64,000 nt of DNA from assembly GCF_900156205.1 (NCBI RefSeq), contig NZ_FTNA01000020.1, forward strand, positions 1-64,000. The letters run 5' to 3'. The notes under the pieces are model-generated. The model was not told where the DNA came from. It saw only the letters and a list, made by a program, of their open reading frames with translations, and searched no databases. Source of the DNA: Leptospira interrogans. GTDB lineage: Bacteria; Spirochaetota; Leptospiria; Leptospirales; Leptospiraceae. Each line of letters begins with the position of its first letter. Position 1 is the first letter of the stretch. Position numbers and translations under genes: made by a program. Of this stretch, positions 47,299 to 61,889 are shown one piece after another.

Positions 47299-48461
47299 TA
47301 CACTATTCCGGAAATCCGATTTCTAAGGTCGGACGCCCCGGAATTTACATACACTATCCTTATTGCATTCAAAAATGTGAATATTGTGATTTTTATTCTG
47401 TAGGAAACGGTAAAAATCAGATCCCGGACGAAACCGGACTTTTTCAAAGATACAAAGAAGAAATCGCGACAAGAATTTCGGATAATCCTTTCATTTCTGA
47501 CTTAGAATTTGATACCATTTTTTTTGGAGGGGGCACACCTTCCAGAGCAGAAGTTTCTAAAATTTCAGATTTAATCTTTTTTTTGCGAAATAACATTAAA
47601 TTTTCAAAATATTCAGAAATAACTATGGAATGTAATCCGGAAGATATTACTCCAGATTTTTTAAAGTCTATCGAACAAGCTGGAATCAACCGTATATCTG
47701 TGGGAATTCAAAGTTTTCACCCGGAAAAACTTCAATTTTTAGGAAGATACTACGATCCGGATCGTTATGAAAACGTTTTAGAAACTGTGAAAAACTCGGG
47801 GATTTCCAATTTTTCTGCAGACTTAATCTATGGAATTCCGGGTCAAACAGTTCAGGAAATCTTACAAGACATTCAAAAGGTTTTGTCCGCGGGAGGAAAA
47901 CATATCAGCCTCTACGCACTCACGGTGGAAAAAGGAACAGAATATTCCAGAAAGGTAATAGATAAAATCTCTCCAAGTCCAGAAGAAGAAATTCAAGAAA
48001 AAATTTTAAAACTTTTACCTGACTTACTTTCACCCTATGAATTATTTCAGTACGAAGTCAGTAATTTTTCTAAACCTGGTTTTTTTTCCAAACACAACCT
48101 CAAATACTGGACGATGGAATATTATCTGGGAATCGGACCGGGAGCACATGGGTTTCTTCCTTCGGGAAGATATTCCAATCCTAGAAACGTGGATACTTAT
48201 AAAAGAAAGAACTTTTCTAAAGAATATACAAAGCCAAATTTCTATGAAGAGTTAATTTTATCTTTATTTCGTTTATTCCAACCGATTTTGATGGAAAGTT
48301 TTTATGAGCTAATTCCAGATCAAAGTCAAACTTTAGATCTGCAGTTAAAAAAATTTCAAGAATCAGGGCTCTGTGAGTTTTCAAATGGAATCTTTCAATG
48401 GAAACCAGAAGCAGTTTTATTTTTAGATTCTAAAATTTTAGAATTAACTTCTTTTGATTAA
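47295..48461 (+). CDS. hemW: HemW-like radical SAM protein
   Basis: This 388-residue protein has the HemN/HemW radical SAM signature [12 protein letters not shown] (His20, Cys24, Cys28, Cys31) that binds a [4Fe-4S] cluster and SAM. It is followed by FGGGTPS and [10 protein letters not shown]. Its length and the C-terminal HemN-type domain ([10 protein letters not shown]) fit HemW, a haem chaperone, rather than the longer true coproporphyrinogen dehydrogenase HemN; many annotations confuse the two. The start overlaps the GH3 stop by four bases (ATGA), so the genes are translationally coupled, although no functional link is known. Confidence 0.88.
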
Positions 48462-49109
48462 ATCTATTTTATAATTTCTTGTGAGTATTTTTCATTTAAC
48501 GTGAGTTCGGCGTTAGGAATCCATAGTTCATTTTTCTAAAAAAGTTTGATCTCAATTCCTAAAATGTGGGAACTACTGCAAATCACGATTTTACGAACAA
48601 ATTCTAAAAATATAGGAACTATTGCTTTTAGAAAATTCTTTCTCGTTTTCTTACGTCGAGTTTACGTTATTTAGTCCAAGAAACTAAATCTCTATTTTTA
48701 TCCTTTGAATTGCAAAATGTAAGTTTTCAGTGATTTTACACACAGACCTTGTAAAAACAGTTTAAAAAAGTTACGGCATAAACAACAGATGCTGTATTTT
48801 TAGATAAAATTCTATTAAAATAAACTGGTTCAAACAATAAAATTTACCAATAAAAGTAAATTTGACCTATTTTCAATCTTTAAGCATATCTGAGTAATAT
48901 TCAAAAATAATTGTATACAATTTTCAATATATATCAGATTCATAATTAAACTTGTATAACGCATAGGAAAATGGATTTCACATCATTTTGTATCCAAACT
49001 ATCTATATTCGACCCAAACTCTCCGAAAAAAACCCATTGAGCAATTTTAGAAGCAAATTTACGACGCTATTCTTTTTATTCCAACAGTTAGAGAAAAAGG
49101 GAAATAAGG
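48462..49109. other. Gap with a family B element
   Basis: The first 210 bases hold a well-preserved family B element (48498-48669). The remainder to 49109 is AT-rich with no repeat or gene that I can identify. GGAAATAAGG directly before 49110 is the ribosome binding site of the next gene. Confidence 0.6.
48498..48669. repeat. Family B inverted-end repeat, copy with intact ends
   Basis: The left end AACGTGAGTTCGGCGTTAGG and the right end TTCTTACGTCGAGTTTACGT are inverted repeats 172 bp apart end to end. Inside are TGTGGGAACT and TATAGGAACT motifs flanking ACTGCAAATCACGATTTTAC. The interior is in the opposite orientation to the copy at 1017-1171. Confidence 0.75.
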
Positions 49110-49517
49110 ATGATAACAACGAATACAAAAATACATTACTTTGAAATTTGCGTTGAAAACTATCATTGTGACGAGTACAAAAACCTAAATTTAGAAAATG
49201 TACAACTCTTTTTGAACGAAGCCAGAAAACAAGCTCTCAGAGAAATCGAATTGAATTCTCAAAACTTAGACCTCACTCATATAGAACCAATTGTACTTTG
49301 GTCGGAAAGTGATTACAGAGGTCAGATCCATTTTCCGGATTCAATTTTAGTCCAAACCGAATTTAGGACCATTACAAACGCTCGTTACAAAATCATTCAG
49401 AAACTGATCCGAAAATCGGACAGTAGAGTTGTTTGTAATTCAAACTCATTTTGTATTCTTTTTGATTCCAATCGAAATAGACCTTGGAAACAATCCGTTT
49501 CTTTAAGAGCGGTTTAA
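49110..49517 (+). CDS. 4HBT-like hotdog-fold protein, possible thioesterase
   Basis: This 135-residue protein has the order of elements of a 4-hydroxybenzoyl-CoA thioesterase fold. It starts with FEICVENYHCDEYKNLNLENVQLFLNEARKQALREI, where other members have a YxDTDxxGHVNN-type loop and then a long helix. Strands WSESDYRGQI, DSILVQTEFRTI, ARYKIIQKLIR and CNSNSFCILFD follow. The usual catalytic Asp and GHVNN are not conserved, so activity on acyl-CoA is doubtful or altered. It could be a non-catalytic or divergent thioesterase. It is transcribed alone. Confidence 0.65.
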   Translation: MITTNTKIHYFEICVENYHCDEYKNLNLENVQLFLNEARKQALREIELNSQNLDLTHIEPIVLWSESDYRGQIHFPDSILVQTEFRTITNARYKIIQKLIRKSDSRVVCNSNSFCILFDSNRNRPWKQSVSLRAV

Positions 49518-49670
49518 AATTCATTCCAAGATTTTAAGATCAATCCGATTTACTGATAAAACAAGATCTTTTTGAAAATGTAGGAACTACTACATTTCTT
49601 AGAGAGAACACTTTATAAATCGTAATCGGACAACAGACTACCACATGAACGTCTACGCAGGTTTTAAAAC

Positions 49671-49840
49671 AACGTGAATTTAGCGTTAGAGAATGAGTAA
49701 AAATTTTCTAAAAGTATGAGTTCCACATAATTTTACAGACAAACCTAGGTTTTGTGGTAGTTCCCACATTGAAATCAATCTATAAAGTTCAGATTCCAAC
49801 CTTTTTCAGAATCGTGGATTCCTTACGTCGAACTCACATT
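49671..49840. repeat. Family B inverted-end repeat, copy
   Basis: The left end AACGTGAATTTAGCGTTAG and the right end TTCCTTACGTCGAACTCACA are inverted repeats 170 bp apart end to end. Interior motifs GAGTTCCACA and TAGTTCCCACA match those of 1017-1171, in the same orientation. Confidence 0.75.
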
Positions 49841-49921
49841 TTGTCATTATAACGTGAGTTGAACTGACGTAAGAAAATTTGGGTGAATAAAAACTTAAGT
49901 ACACGACTCACTAAACTCAAT

Positions 49922-49947
49922 AAAACGCTTTCTATGGATCGCGTTTT
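49922..49947. repeat. Palindromic hairpin unit
   Basis: AAAACGC, 12 bases (TTTCTATGGATC), GCGTTTT: perfect 7-bp arms. The same layout occurs in the rebuilt target of the family A element (arms TAGAACGC and GCGTTCTA around 12 bases) and three times in tandem at 50362-50460 (arms CAACGC and GCGTTG around 13 bases). Confidence 0.7.
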
Positions 49948-50153
49948 GGGCCATCGTAGTAACTCGCGAATTTCATAGCTAAAGATAGTGACTGCGCGCT
50001 TACTCTAATTCCTTCGGAATTTCCGCTTCAATCGCTTTCGAATTACCAAACTTATATTATTATAATTTCTGTATGAGTTCCCACATTTTTGTGAAATTAA
50101 AGCGATTTACTTCTATTACCTCTCAAAGTAACTAAAGCATCTCGCGCCTCTAC

Positions 50154-50545
50154 ATCACCAACCCCACAAGTTGAATAGGATTTTAGAATCAAAATGAACT
50201 CAACAGAACGGGCTTTCTATGGATCGCCGTTCTGGGCTCAAAAAGGCACATTTTTCAAGTGTTCCGACAAGAATGAATCTTTTTACTTGCAAAAAGTATG
50301 TTTTTCTGATAAAGAAAACCCTTCCACCTCCTCCCCACCCAAAAATAGGAAAAACTCAACACAACGCTTTCCTATGGGTCGCGTTGGAAAACTCAACACA
50401 ACGCTTTCCTATGGGTCGCGTTGGAAAACTCAACACAACGCTTTCCTATGGGTCGCGTTGTGGGGCAGGAACTAAGTTTTACAGAAGATTTTGTCGTAAT
50501 TCCGACGATAGATCTTGAGATCCAATTATTTGTGGGGTTGGTTAT
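50154..50545. mobile_element. Family A element, copy 3, internally expanded
   Basis: This 392-bp copy lies inverted relative to 1728-2057. The left end ATCACCAACCCCACAA differs by one base from the family end, and the right end TTGTGGGGTTGGTTAT is exact. The interior matches copy 2 in reverse complement, but the 37-bp segment with the hairpin unit is present three times (50351-50461). No clear flanking direct repeat is visible. It has no transposase. Confidence 0.75.
50351..50461 (+). repeat. 37-bp tandem repeat, 3 units
   Basis: Units begin at 50351, 50388 and 50425 with AAAACTCAACACAACGCTTT and an exact period of 37. Each carries the hairpin CAACGC ... GCGTTG. The single-unit counterpart is in the family A copies at 1728-2057 and 92-317. 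Identity of the three units suggests recent replication slippage or unequal exchange. Confidence 0.9.
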
Positions 50546-50598
50546 GGCGCTATGGTCGCTCGACAGGATTTAAGACAGACTCTTGATCTGATACTTTA

Positions 50599-50644
50599 AA
50601 GCCATATCAAATATATTTTCTAATTTCTAGATTTGATATGGCTT
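50599..50644 (-). terminator. Terminator-like hairpin after ilvBH
   Basis: A perfect 14-bp stem, AAGCCATATCAAAT pairing with ATTTGATATGGCTT, has an 18-base loop, 11 bases beyond the ilvH stop on the minus strand. The U-tract after the stem is weak, but the stem length and position favour a terminator. Confidence 0.7.
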
Positions 50645-50655
50645 ACAACTTTAAT

Positions 50656-51137
<482 letters not shown>

Positions 51138-51141
<4 letters not shown>

Positions 51142-52847
51142 ACTTTTTTTAATCCGGCCAAATCCTTAAATTCGATCATTTCCTTTTGAGACTTTCCCGC
51201 CGGTATCATCGGAAATACTTTTTCTTCCGCCGGTATCATTACTTCTAAAAATGCAGCTCCATCGTCTTTTGTAAAAAATTCAATCGCTTTATCTATTTCC
51301 GACTTATTTGAAATTTTCATCGCTGGAATAGAATACGCTTCCGCGAGTTTCACAAAATCAGGATTAAAATTCCACTCGGACTCTGAAAACCTTTCCTCAT
51401 AAAATAATTCCTGCCACTGACGAACCATTCCTAAAAAGTTATTATTGAATACTAAAATTTTTACTCCCAATTTGTTCGCTACAATAGTTGCTAATTCTTG
51501 AATATTCATCTGAATCGATCCGTCACCCGAAATACAGATGGTAGTTTTATCTGGTCTTCCAAATTTCGCTCCAATCGCTGCGGGAAGTCCGTAACCCATT
51601 GTTCCTAATCCTCCGGAAGTAAGCCAATTATTTGGTTCATCCATAAGATAATATTGAGCAGCCCACATCTGATGTTGTCCTACATCCGTGGAAACAATCG
51701 CTTTGCCTTGTGTTTTTTTATAAAGACGTTCTAAAAAGTCCTGCGGTTTAATTTCATTTCCAGAATTGTCAAAATCTAAAGGATGTTCTTTTTTCAAATT
51801 TTGAAGATGAGTCAACCATTCCTTACGTTCTTGTTTTTTTACAAACGGTAAAATGGCACTTAACGCGTCTTTTAAATCTCCGTGTAAAAGATAATCCACC
51901 TGAATTCGCTTATTAAACTCCGCCGTGTCTATATCAATATGTGCTCGAACCGCTCCTTCCGCAAATTCTCCTATTTTTGCAACCCGGTCGTCAAATCTAG
52001 CTCCTAAATTAAGTATATAATCACATTCTAATACTGCTTTATTTGCAGTGGCGGTTCCGTGCATTCCCAACATTCCAATACTCAAAGGATGAGTTCCTGG
52101 AAAAGCCCCAAGCCCCATCAGAGTTGTTGTAACCGGAATTCCTCCTTTCGTAGCTAATTCTAAAATTTCTTTGGAAGCGCCTGCGTTAATTGCACCCCCA
52201 CCTACATATAAAAGAGGTTTTTGAGATCGATTGATCGCTTCCGCAAATTCTTCTAAATTTCCACTAACCGCTGGTTTTTTATAATGATGAGGAGCAATTT
52301 TTAATCGGGAAGACTTTCTGACATTAGTCAGCTCCGTTTGTACGTCCTTAGGAAAATCCAATAAAACCGGTCCAGGACGACCGCCTAACGCAATTAAGGT
52401 GGCCTCTTCAAAATGTCTTGCTATATCGTCTGCCGATTTTATCAGAGCATTGTATTTTGTGATCGGTATGGTAATTCCGAAAATATCCGCTTCTTGAAAA
52501 GCGTCTGTCCCTATCGCATTCGTAGCGACCTGTCCCGTAATGGCTAAAATCGGAACCGAATCCATTTTTGCGTCAGTAATTCCGGTAACTAGATTAGTTG
52601 CTCCCGGTCCAGACGTTGCAATACAAACTCCCAATTTTCCAGTCGCTCTTGCATATCCTTCGGCCATATGAACCGCACCTTGTTCGTGTCTTACCAAGAT
52701 ATGTTTAATTTTTTTACTCTTATAAATTTCATCATAAAAGGGAAGAATGGCTCCGCCGGGGTATCCAAAAACGACGTCCACTCCGTATTCTTCCAGAAGT
52801 TCCACCATCAATCTGGCACCGGTTACTCTTCTTGATTCTGCGGACAT
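51138..52847 (-). CDS. ilvB: Acetolactate synthase large subunit
   Basis: This 569-residue catalytic subunit of thiamine-diphosphate-dependent acetohydroxyacid synthase condenses pyruvate with pyruvate or 2-ketobutyrate. It has [14 protein letters not shown], the catalytic Glu in [15 protein letters not shown], a central FAD-binding domain with [13 protein letters not shown], and the ThDP motif [12 protein letters not shown] ... [12 protein letters not shown]. The start at 52847 was chosen over an upstream in-frame codon because GGGGGAG lies just before it and the upstream extension is hydrophobic and not part of the family. It is the first gene of the ilvB-ilvH operon. Confidence 0.96.
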
Positions 52848-54386
<1,539 letters not shown>

Positions 54387-54948
54387 CATTCCTTTCTTTT
54401 AAAAAGTATAGGAACTAAAAATATCTTTTTAGAATTTTTGCCTATTCTAAGACCATTATTCTTAATTCTACAAAACAAAACTCATATCACTTGTGGGTTT
54501 TGAAAATTAAAATCGAATTTTAATTTCCATATCCATTGTCTTAAATTGCCAATACCATTTATTATCTTTTTTGCAAATACCACACCACTCAAGCAATCCA
54601 TAAACAGAGGATTAAAAACGAAAATTAATTCTACTACATTAGAGTTGTTAAAAAAATAAATACTCCGTCTATTTCTGTTTTATGAAAACGGTCTATGGAA
54701 GCAGTTTTGTTAAACTGAACTTTCAAAAATCCTATTCTACTTTTCATATATAACTATTACCTAATTCTTTTTTAAGAAATTTAAAATCAGAAAAGCATTC
54801 CTCATATTCTATCCCTCAAGAAATATTTTCTATAAACGACAACTAACGTTCATTTTATCTAATATTTTTCGCTTTGTCCTTGTATTAATTAAAGTAAATC
54901 TATAAACTTATACAACACACATAACGTATACTTTTCGGAACAAAAATC
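54387..54948. other. Gap with one family D copy
   Basis: No gene is seen in these 562 bases. A single TATAGGAACT motif lies at about 54408, and a family D copy at 54644-54720. The rest is AT-rich DNA that should hold the chemoreceptor promoter. Confidence 0.55.
54644..54720 (+). repeat. Family D repeat, copy 3
   Basis: This segment begins GTTGTTAAAAAAATAAATAC, contains CTCCGTCTATTTCTGTTTTA, and ends GGAAGCAGTTTTGTTAAACT. It matches 2258-2336 directly and 3712-3786 in reverse complement. No inverted ends are visible. Confidence 0.55.
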
Positions 54949-57489
<2,541 letters not shown>

Positions 57490-57569
57490 TTCTAAGGATG
57501 GTTAACTTAAAGTATTTAAAAAGCACAAGAAACCCTTGATTTTTCCGCCCTCCGTTTTACTCTGCGCTT

Positions 57570-57839
<270 letters not shown>

Positions 57840-58179
57840 TCTTATTTTAGAATCTAGTGAATAAAATAAAAAGTAATTTTTCTCAGATTTAAAATCAAAA
57901 ATTTTCTAAACAATTTTTGAAAAAGTTTTTTCAAAAACAAAAGATTAACGTTTAGTATATCGCATATTTCTAATATTTTAGAATTTTAATTCTCTAAACT
58001 TAACGATCAAATACAAACAACTCAGTTTTTAAGATTTCGGATAGAAATTGATCTAAACATTAGAAAACGGAATTTTTGATCAAGTACGAATTATAAATCG
58101 ATCGGATCGGTTTTTTTAAAATTTTGGTTCTTGTAGGATTTTATGAAAATGTTAGGACGATAGATTTTAAATCAAAGGA
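57840..58179. other. Gap between convergent genes
   Basis: No gene is seen in these 340 bases. An AT-only inverted repeat, TTTTTGAAAAA-GT-TTTTTCAAAAA (57914-57937, with one extra T), could act as a weak terminator, but its composition makes it an uncertain call. Confidence 0.4.
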
Positions 58180-60183
58180 TCAGCGAGTTAAATTTACAAT
58201 TAAATTTAGTTTTTCAGAAACGGTAATGACGTCTTGAACTCGGTTTTTATCTACAAGTATGGCTGTTGGGCCAATTTCATCCAAAACAATTTTTTTCCCT
58301 TTGATCTGTCCTAAAAGCAATTCCATCGTGTTCTGATCCTTTGTTCGAACCAGAACACAGTCTTCGGTAATTTCTACTACTGGAAGATTTCCACCCCAAT
58401 CCTCTAATAAAAAGAGTAAGTTTTGAGCAAGATCAGCTTTACTAGAGCTTTTTAAGAAATCTATAAACTCTACTGGTTTATATCCTAAAAGAATTCCCAA
58501 CTGAAAAGCTTCCTTAGTCAAAACGAAAGTATAAACTCGATCATAATCCTTGAGTTCGGTAAAAGCTTTTAAAAGATGCAGACCATAAATCGATACACGA
58601 TCCGGAAAGGCGATGATCGTAAAATCCGGATTGATCGTAATTCCACCCTTCTCCGTTTTATGAGAAAGTTCTCCTGTTTGAAAGAAATATTCCCCTAACT
58701 TAGAAAGAGAAAGAAATCGATTTGGATATTCTACTTCTAAAAGACCAAACAAATGCAGATAAAAAATCACACTCATAATTTCCTTACGTAGTTCCGCAAG
58801 GTCAGACTGAAAATTTTTAGTTCTAAATCCGGGGGAAAGAATCAGATGTTCCCGAATGATATTGGAAAAAATTACGGATAGATGAATTCGTTTGGCCTTA
58901 ATAATCAGACTCACACATTTGTCTAAGATAGGTTTATCATAAAATGGCATTTCGGTCGCGGTAAAAACCTCCGCGGGAACAACCCGTTTCATCCGAGCTT
59001 CGTTCACTTCATGTACAACGAGTTTCATAATTTCGAAAATATCCTTTCCGTTAAACTCGTTCATTTCTTCTCTGAGTACTATATTTTCTCCCTTAATATC
59101 CACTATATTCAGAAGTTTTAATACTGGAAGAATTAGTTCCATTTGATAGATCTGGCTTTTTTCTGGAAAAATTCCTATATCAGGATTGAGAAGTTCTTGC
59201 TCCGTTCTTTTATGATCCGCCTGTTTTACCTTTCCGGATTTTGCAAGAACCAATCCTTTACGGCTGATGTAAGATATGAGTTTTTTTGTATTGAGAAAAA
59301 AATCTAGATCGTTGGTTGCTAGTTTTTCAGTTCTCTGTTTTGTTCCTTTTTTTACAGAAGGTAAAATAGGATGTGTCTGAACGTATTTTAAAATTTCATC
59401 CGGAATTACGAACACTCGAACGAATTTTTCGTCCACAAAACAAACATCCACTACAAGACCTTTGGCAATCAGAGCAGGTACAATCTGTTCGTATTTTCCT
59501 CGACTGGTAACAACGTAACTGCGTATATCTTCCGCTTCGGAAACACCACCGCTTAAATAAACTCTCACCAAGGTATCCCTTTCCAATTCGGAAAGTGATT
59601 GAAGATTTAGATCGATCCCTTCTTCGGAAGAAGCAAGAACATAAAACTTCTTCATTCCATCCAATTGTTTGGGAGCTTTAACAACCGTTTTCCACTCATC
59701 GGAAATTTCGGTTGTCTTTTTTCGATCCAAATATTTCTCCAAAGAGATCTTATACTTATCTCCCTTTAGATTTTGTTCGAGAGGAACCAGACCGGCAATT
59801 TCTTCAAACGCATGATATTTATCTAAATTATTAGTAAGACGTTCTCTATTTTTTCTCTGATATACGAGATGATATTTTCGTAAAAGGTTCAATTCCATCT
59901 CTACGTTGATCGGAGGGATATTTACCTTTCTAGAAATTTCCCCTAGAGTCAGTACATTCTTATTTTTAAGAATACTTGAATAAATTGTAACCTGTAATTG
60001 AGTAAGTTTTTCAAGAACTCCCTTTAGATAAAAATCGTTTTGAAAAATTTCGTAGAGATAAGCTACGTTTTTATTTTTTTCTTTATAAGGAAGTTTTGTA
60101 AGATTCCAAAGAGCAGCGACTTTCTTCAGGTCGTTCTGTTCCAGTTTATCGAGTTCCTGAAGTAATACTGAATCGTTACTCAT
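58180..60183 (-). CDS. XPB/Ssl2 N-terminal-like protein, no helicase
   Basis: This 667-residue protein has winged-helix-like segments in its first half (for example [30 protein letters not shown]). Its C-terminal domain of about 150 residues resembles the helicase-associated XPB/Ssl2 N-terminal domain ([29 protein letters not shown] ... [23 protein letters not shown]). No Walker A or helicase motifs are present. In other bacteria this domain often precedes or neighbours an XPB-like helicase; here it is alone. The function is unknown; a role in DNA repair or transcription-coupled processes is only an inference from the family name. There is no signal peptide. Confidence 0.75.
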   Translation of the reverse strand: MSNDSVLLQELDKLEQNDLKKVAALWNLTKLPYKEKNKNVAYLYEIFQNDFYLKGVLEKLTQLQVTIYSSILKNKNVLTLGEISRKVNIPPINVEMELNLLRKYHLVYQRKNRERLTNNLDKYHAFEEIAGLVPLEQNLKGDKYKISLEKYLDRKKTTEISDEWKTVVKAPKQLDGMKKFYVLASSEEGIDLNLQSLSELERDTLVRVYLSGGVSEAEDIRSYVVTSRGKYEQIVPALIAKGLVVDVCFVDEKFVRVFVIPDEILKYVQTHPILPSVKKGTKQRTEKLATNDLDFFLNTKKLISYISRKGLVLAKSGKVKQADHKRTEQELLNPDIGIFPEKSQIYQMELILPVLKLLNIVDIKGENIVLREEMNEFNGKDIFEIMKLVVHEVNEARMKRVVPAEVFTATEMPFYDKPILDKCVSLIIKAKRIHLSVIFSNIIREHLILSPGFRTKNFQSDLAELRKEIMSVIFYLHLFGLLEVEYPNRFLSLSKLGEYFFQTGELSHKTEKGGITINPDFTIIAFPDRVSIYGLHLLKAFTELKDYDRVYTFVLTKEAFQLGILLGYKPVEFIDFLKSSSKADLAQNLLFLLEDWGGNLPVVEITEDCVLVRTKDQNTMELLLGQIKGKKIVLDEIGPTAILVDKNRVQDVITVSEKLNLIVNLTR

Positions 60184-60200
60184 AAGAGGAGATACGCCGA

Positions 60201-60234
<34 letters not shown>

Positions 60235-60354
60235 GCTCTCGTTCGTAAACAAAAAAGCGGGTTTGACTCGCATACATTCGAGTGAATTCACCCATTTTTT
60301 CAGACTTCTTTTCTGTAGTTGTATTTTGAATCTAAGCCCAAAATATTTGTGATT

Positions 60355-61647
60355 ATGGCCGGTTTTTTTGATTCCTTGAAAATTGGTTTTGGCGGCGCCT
60401 CTCGAATTCTAAACAGCAGTTTTGTATTCTCCACAAAAACCATTCTTCTTTTAAAAGATCTTGCATTGGGTGACGATACGTTTCCGATCCGACTTCGAGA
60501 GGCATTTGAAGAGTTAGGCGCCACCTATATCAAGTTAGGTCAATTGATTGCCTCCGCTCCTTCTCTTTTTCCAGACAAGTTCGTTACCGAAATGCAAAAG
60601 TGTTTGGATCAGGTTCGTCCAATTCCCTATTCTATGATAACAACTATCATCCAAAAAGAATTAGGCGGAACACTCTCAGATCATTTCCTAAGTGTGGAGC
60701 CGATTCCGATCGCCTCTGCGTCTATCGCACAAGTACATTCTGCGGTCACCAAAGACGGATTAGACGTAGTGATCAAAGTGCAAAGACCGGATATAGAATC
60801 TACGTTATCCGCCGATTTAAACCTAATCTACTTTGTTTCGGTTCTTTTTGAAAAATTTGCTCCTGGCCTAAGTAAGTCCGGCATTGCGGACATGGTAGAA
60901 CAATTCCAAACTTCTATATTAGAAGAAATTGATTTTTATAAAGAAGCAGATAATATAGAAGAGTTCGAAAAAGAACTTCTTTCTATGGGAGAAACTAGAG
61001 CCAGAGTTCCCAAAGTTTACAGAGAATTATCTACGAAAAAAATTCTTACTCTAGAACGTTTTTACGGAGCCCCGATCACAGATGAAAGTTCAGTCCGTAG
61101 ATATTCTTCCGATCCTCAAAAGACTCTGACAGGTGCTCTTGAAATCTGGTTTTCTACACTTTCTAGAAGTGGTTTTTTTCACGCAGATGTACATGCAGGA
61201 AATTTAATGATTCTTAGAGACGGTACCGTTGGTTTTATAGACTTTGGTATCGTAGGTAGAATTTCTCCACGCGTTTGGGAAGGTTTGATGATCTTTTTAG
61301 AAGGCCTTAGTTTAAATCGAACCGAAAAAATCGCTAAGGGTTTGATCCAGATGGATTCTACGGCCAAAGGTGTGGACGAAAAAAAACTTTCAAAAGATTT
61401 AGAGATCGTCTTTTCTAAAATGACCGAAATGGTCTTAAAGGTTCAGATGGGAGATTTAGAATCTTTGGACGATAAAAAATTAAACGCGATCCTTTTTGAG
61501 TTTCGAGAAATTTCAATTCAAAACGGTTTAAAAATTCCAAAAGAATTCGGGCTTTTAATCAAACAAATTTTATATTTCGACAAATACGTAAAAACGATGG
61601 CTCCCGATATAGACCTGATCCGAGATCGTGATAAATTTCTAATATGA
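60355..61647 (+). CDS. ABC1/UbiB-family atypical kinase
   Basis: This 430-residue protein belongs to the ABC1/ADCK/UbiB family. It has the KxGQ motif ([10 protein letters not shown]) near the N-terminus, [10 protein letters not shown] (the A-rich loop replacing a kinase G-loop), KVQRP with the conserved Lys, [10 protein letters not shown] as the catalytic-loop equivalent, and VGFIDFG for metal binding. Such proteins support quinone or lipid metabolism by an ATPase activity. It lacks an obvious C-terminal membrane hairpin. The start at 60355 was chosen because the protein-like sequence [14 protein letters not shown] begins there. It overlaps feoA by four bases, so the three genes are one operon. 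Confidence 0.9.
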   Translation: MAGFFDSLKIGFGGASRILNSSFVFSTKTILLLKDLALGDDTFPIRLREAFEELGATYIKLGQLIASAPSLFPDKFVTEMQKCLDQVRPIPYSMITTIIQKELGGTLSDHFLSVEPIPIASASIAQVHSAVTKDGLDVVIKVQRPDIESTLSADLNLIYFVSVLFEKFAPGLSKSGIADMVEQFQTSILEEIDFYKEADNIEEFEKELLSMGETRARVPKVYRELSTKKILTLERFYGAPITDESSVRRYSSDPQKTLTGALEIWFSTLSRSGFFHADVHAGNLMILRDGTVGFIDFGIVGRISPRVWEGLMIFLEGLSLNRTEKIAKGLIQMDSTAKGVDEKKLSKDLEIVFSKMTEMVLKVQMGDLESLDDKKLNAILFEFREISIQNGLKIPKEFGLLIKQILYFDKYVKTMAPDIDLIRDRDKFLI

Positions 61648-61889
61648 TGTTAAACGAATTAGAAAAAGGGCAAGAAGCCCCTATCATCTTCTTACTTTCT
61701 AAACCGGGTAAAGAAGAACTATTCCGAAACATTTTGGACATCGGCTTACTTCCGGGCACTTTTGTTCTGGTTCTTGAAAAATATTCTTCTCAAAACAAAA
61801 TGGTGATACGAGCGGGTGAAGTGGAAATAGCGATCCGAAAAGTAGAAGCAGAGTTGATTCAAGTAGGAGAAATCCGTGGGTCATTCTGA
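61644..61889 (+). CDS. feoA: Ferrous iron transport protein A
   Basis: This 81-residue SH3-like protein is associated with FeoB in Fe2+ uptake. The signature is [32 protein letters not shown], with the DIGLLPGT loop typical of FeoA. The length matches the family. It begins at overlapping ATGATG codons, sharing bases with the stop of the upstream UbiB-like kinase gene, and overlaps feoB by 14 bases. FeoA is thought to be a regulator or cofactor of the FeoB pore. Confidence 0.93.
   Translation: MMLNELEKGQEAPIIFLLSKPGKEELFRNILDIGLLPGTFVLVLEKYSSQNKMVIRAGEVEIAIRKVEAELIQVGEIRGSF

Larger units (their letters stand above)
49518..50655. other. 1.1-kb repeat-rich gap
   Basis: This gap contains a family B copy (49671-49840), the start of another (AACGTGAGTT at 49851), a hairpin unit (49922-49947), a family-E-like right end (50026-50043), an expanded family A element (50154-50545) and the ilvBH terminator hairpin (50599-50644). 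The reading frames at 50194-50518 lie inside family A and its tandem expansion. Confidence 0.7.

Noticed and set aside
50351..50461. Possible CRISPR array
   Set aside because: The repeats are head to tail without spacers, only three units, and no cas genes are present.
57914..57937. Strong bidirectional terminator between convergent genes
   Set aside because: The inverted repeat is almost purely A and T, so it could arise by chance; kept only as a note in the gap entry.
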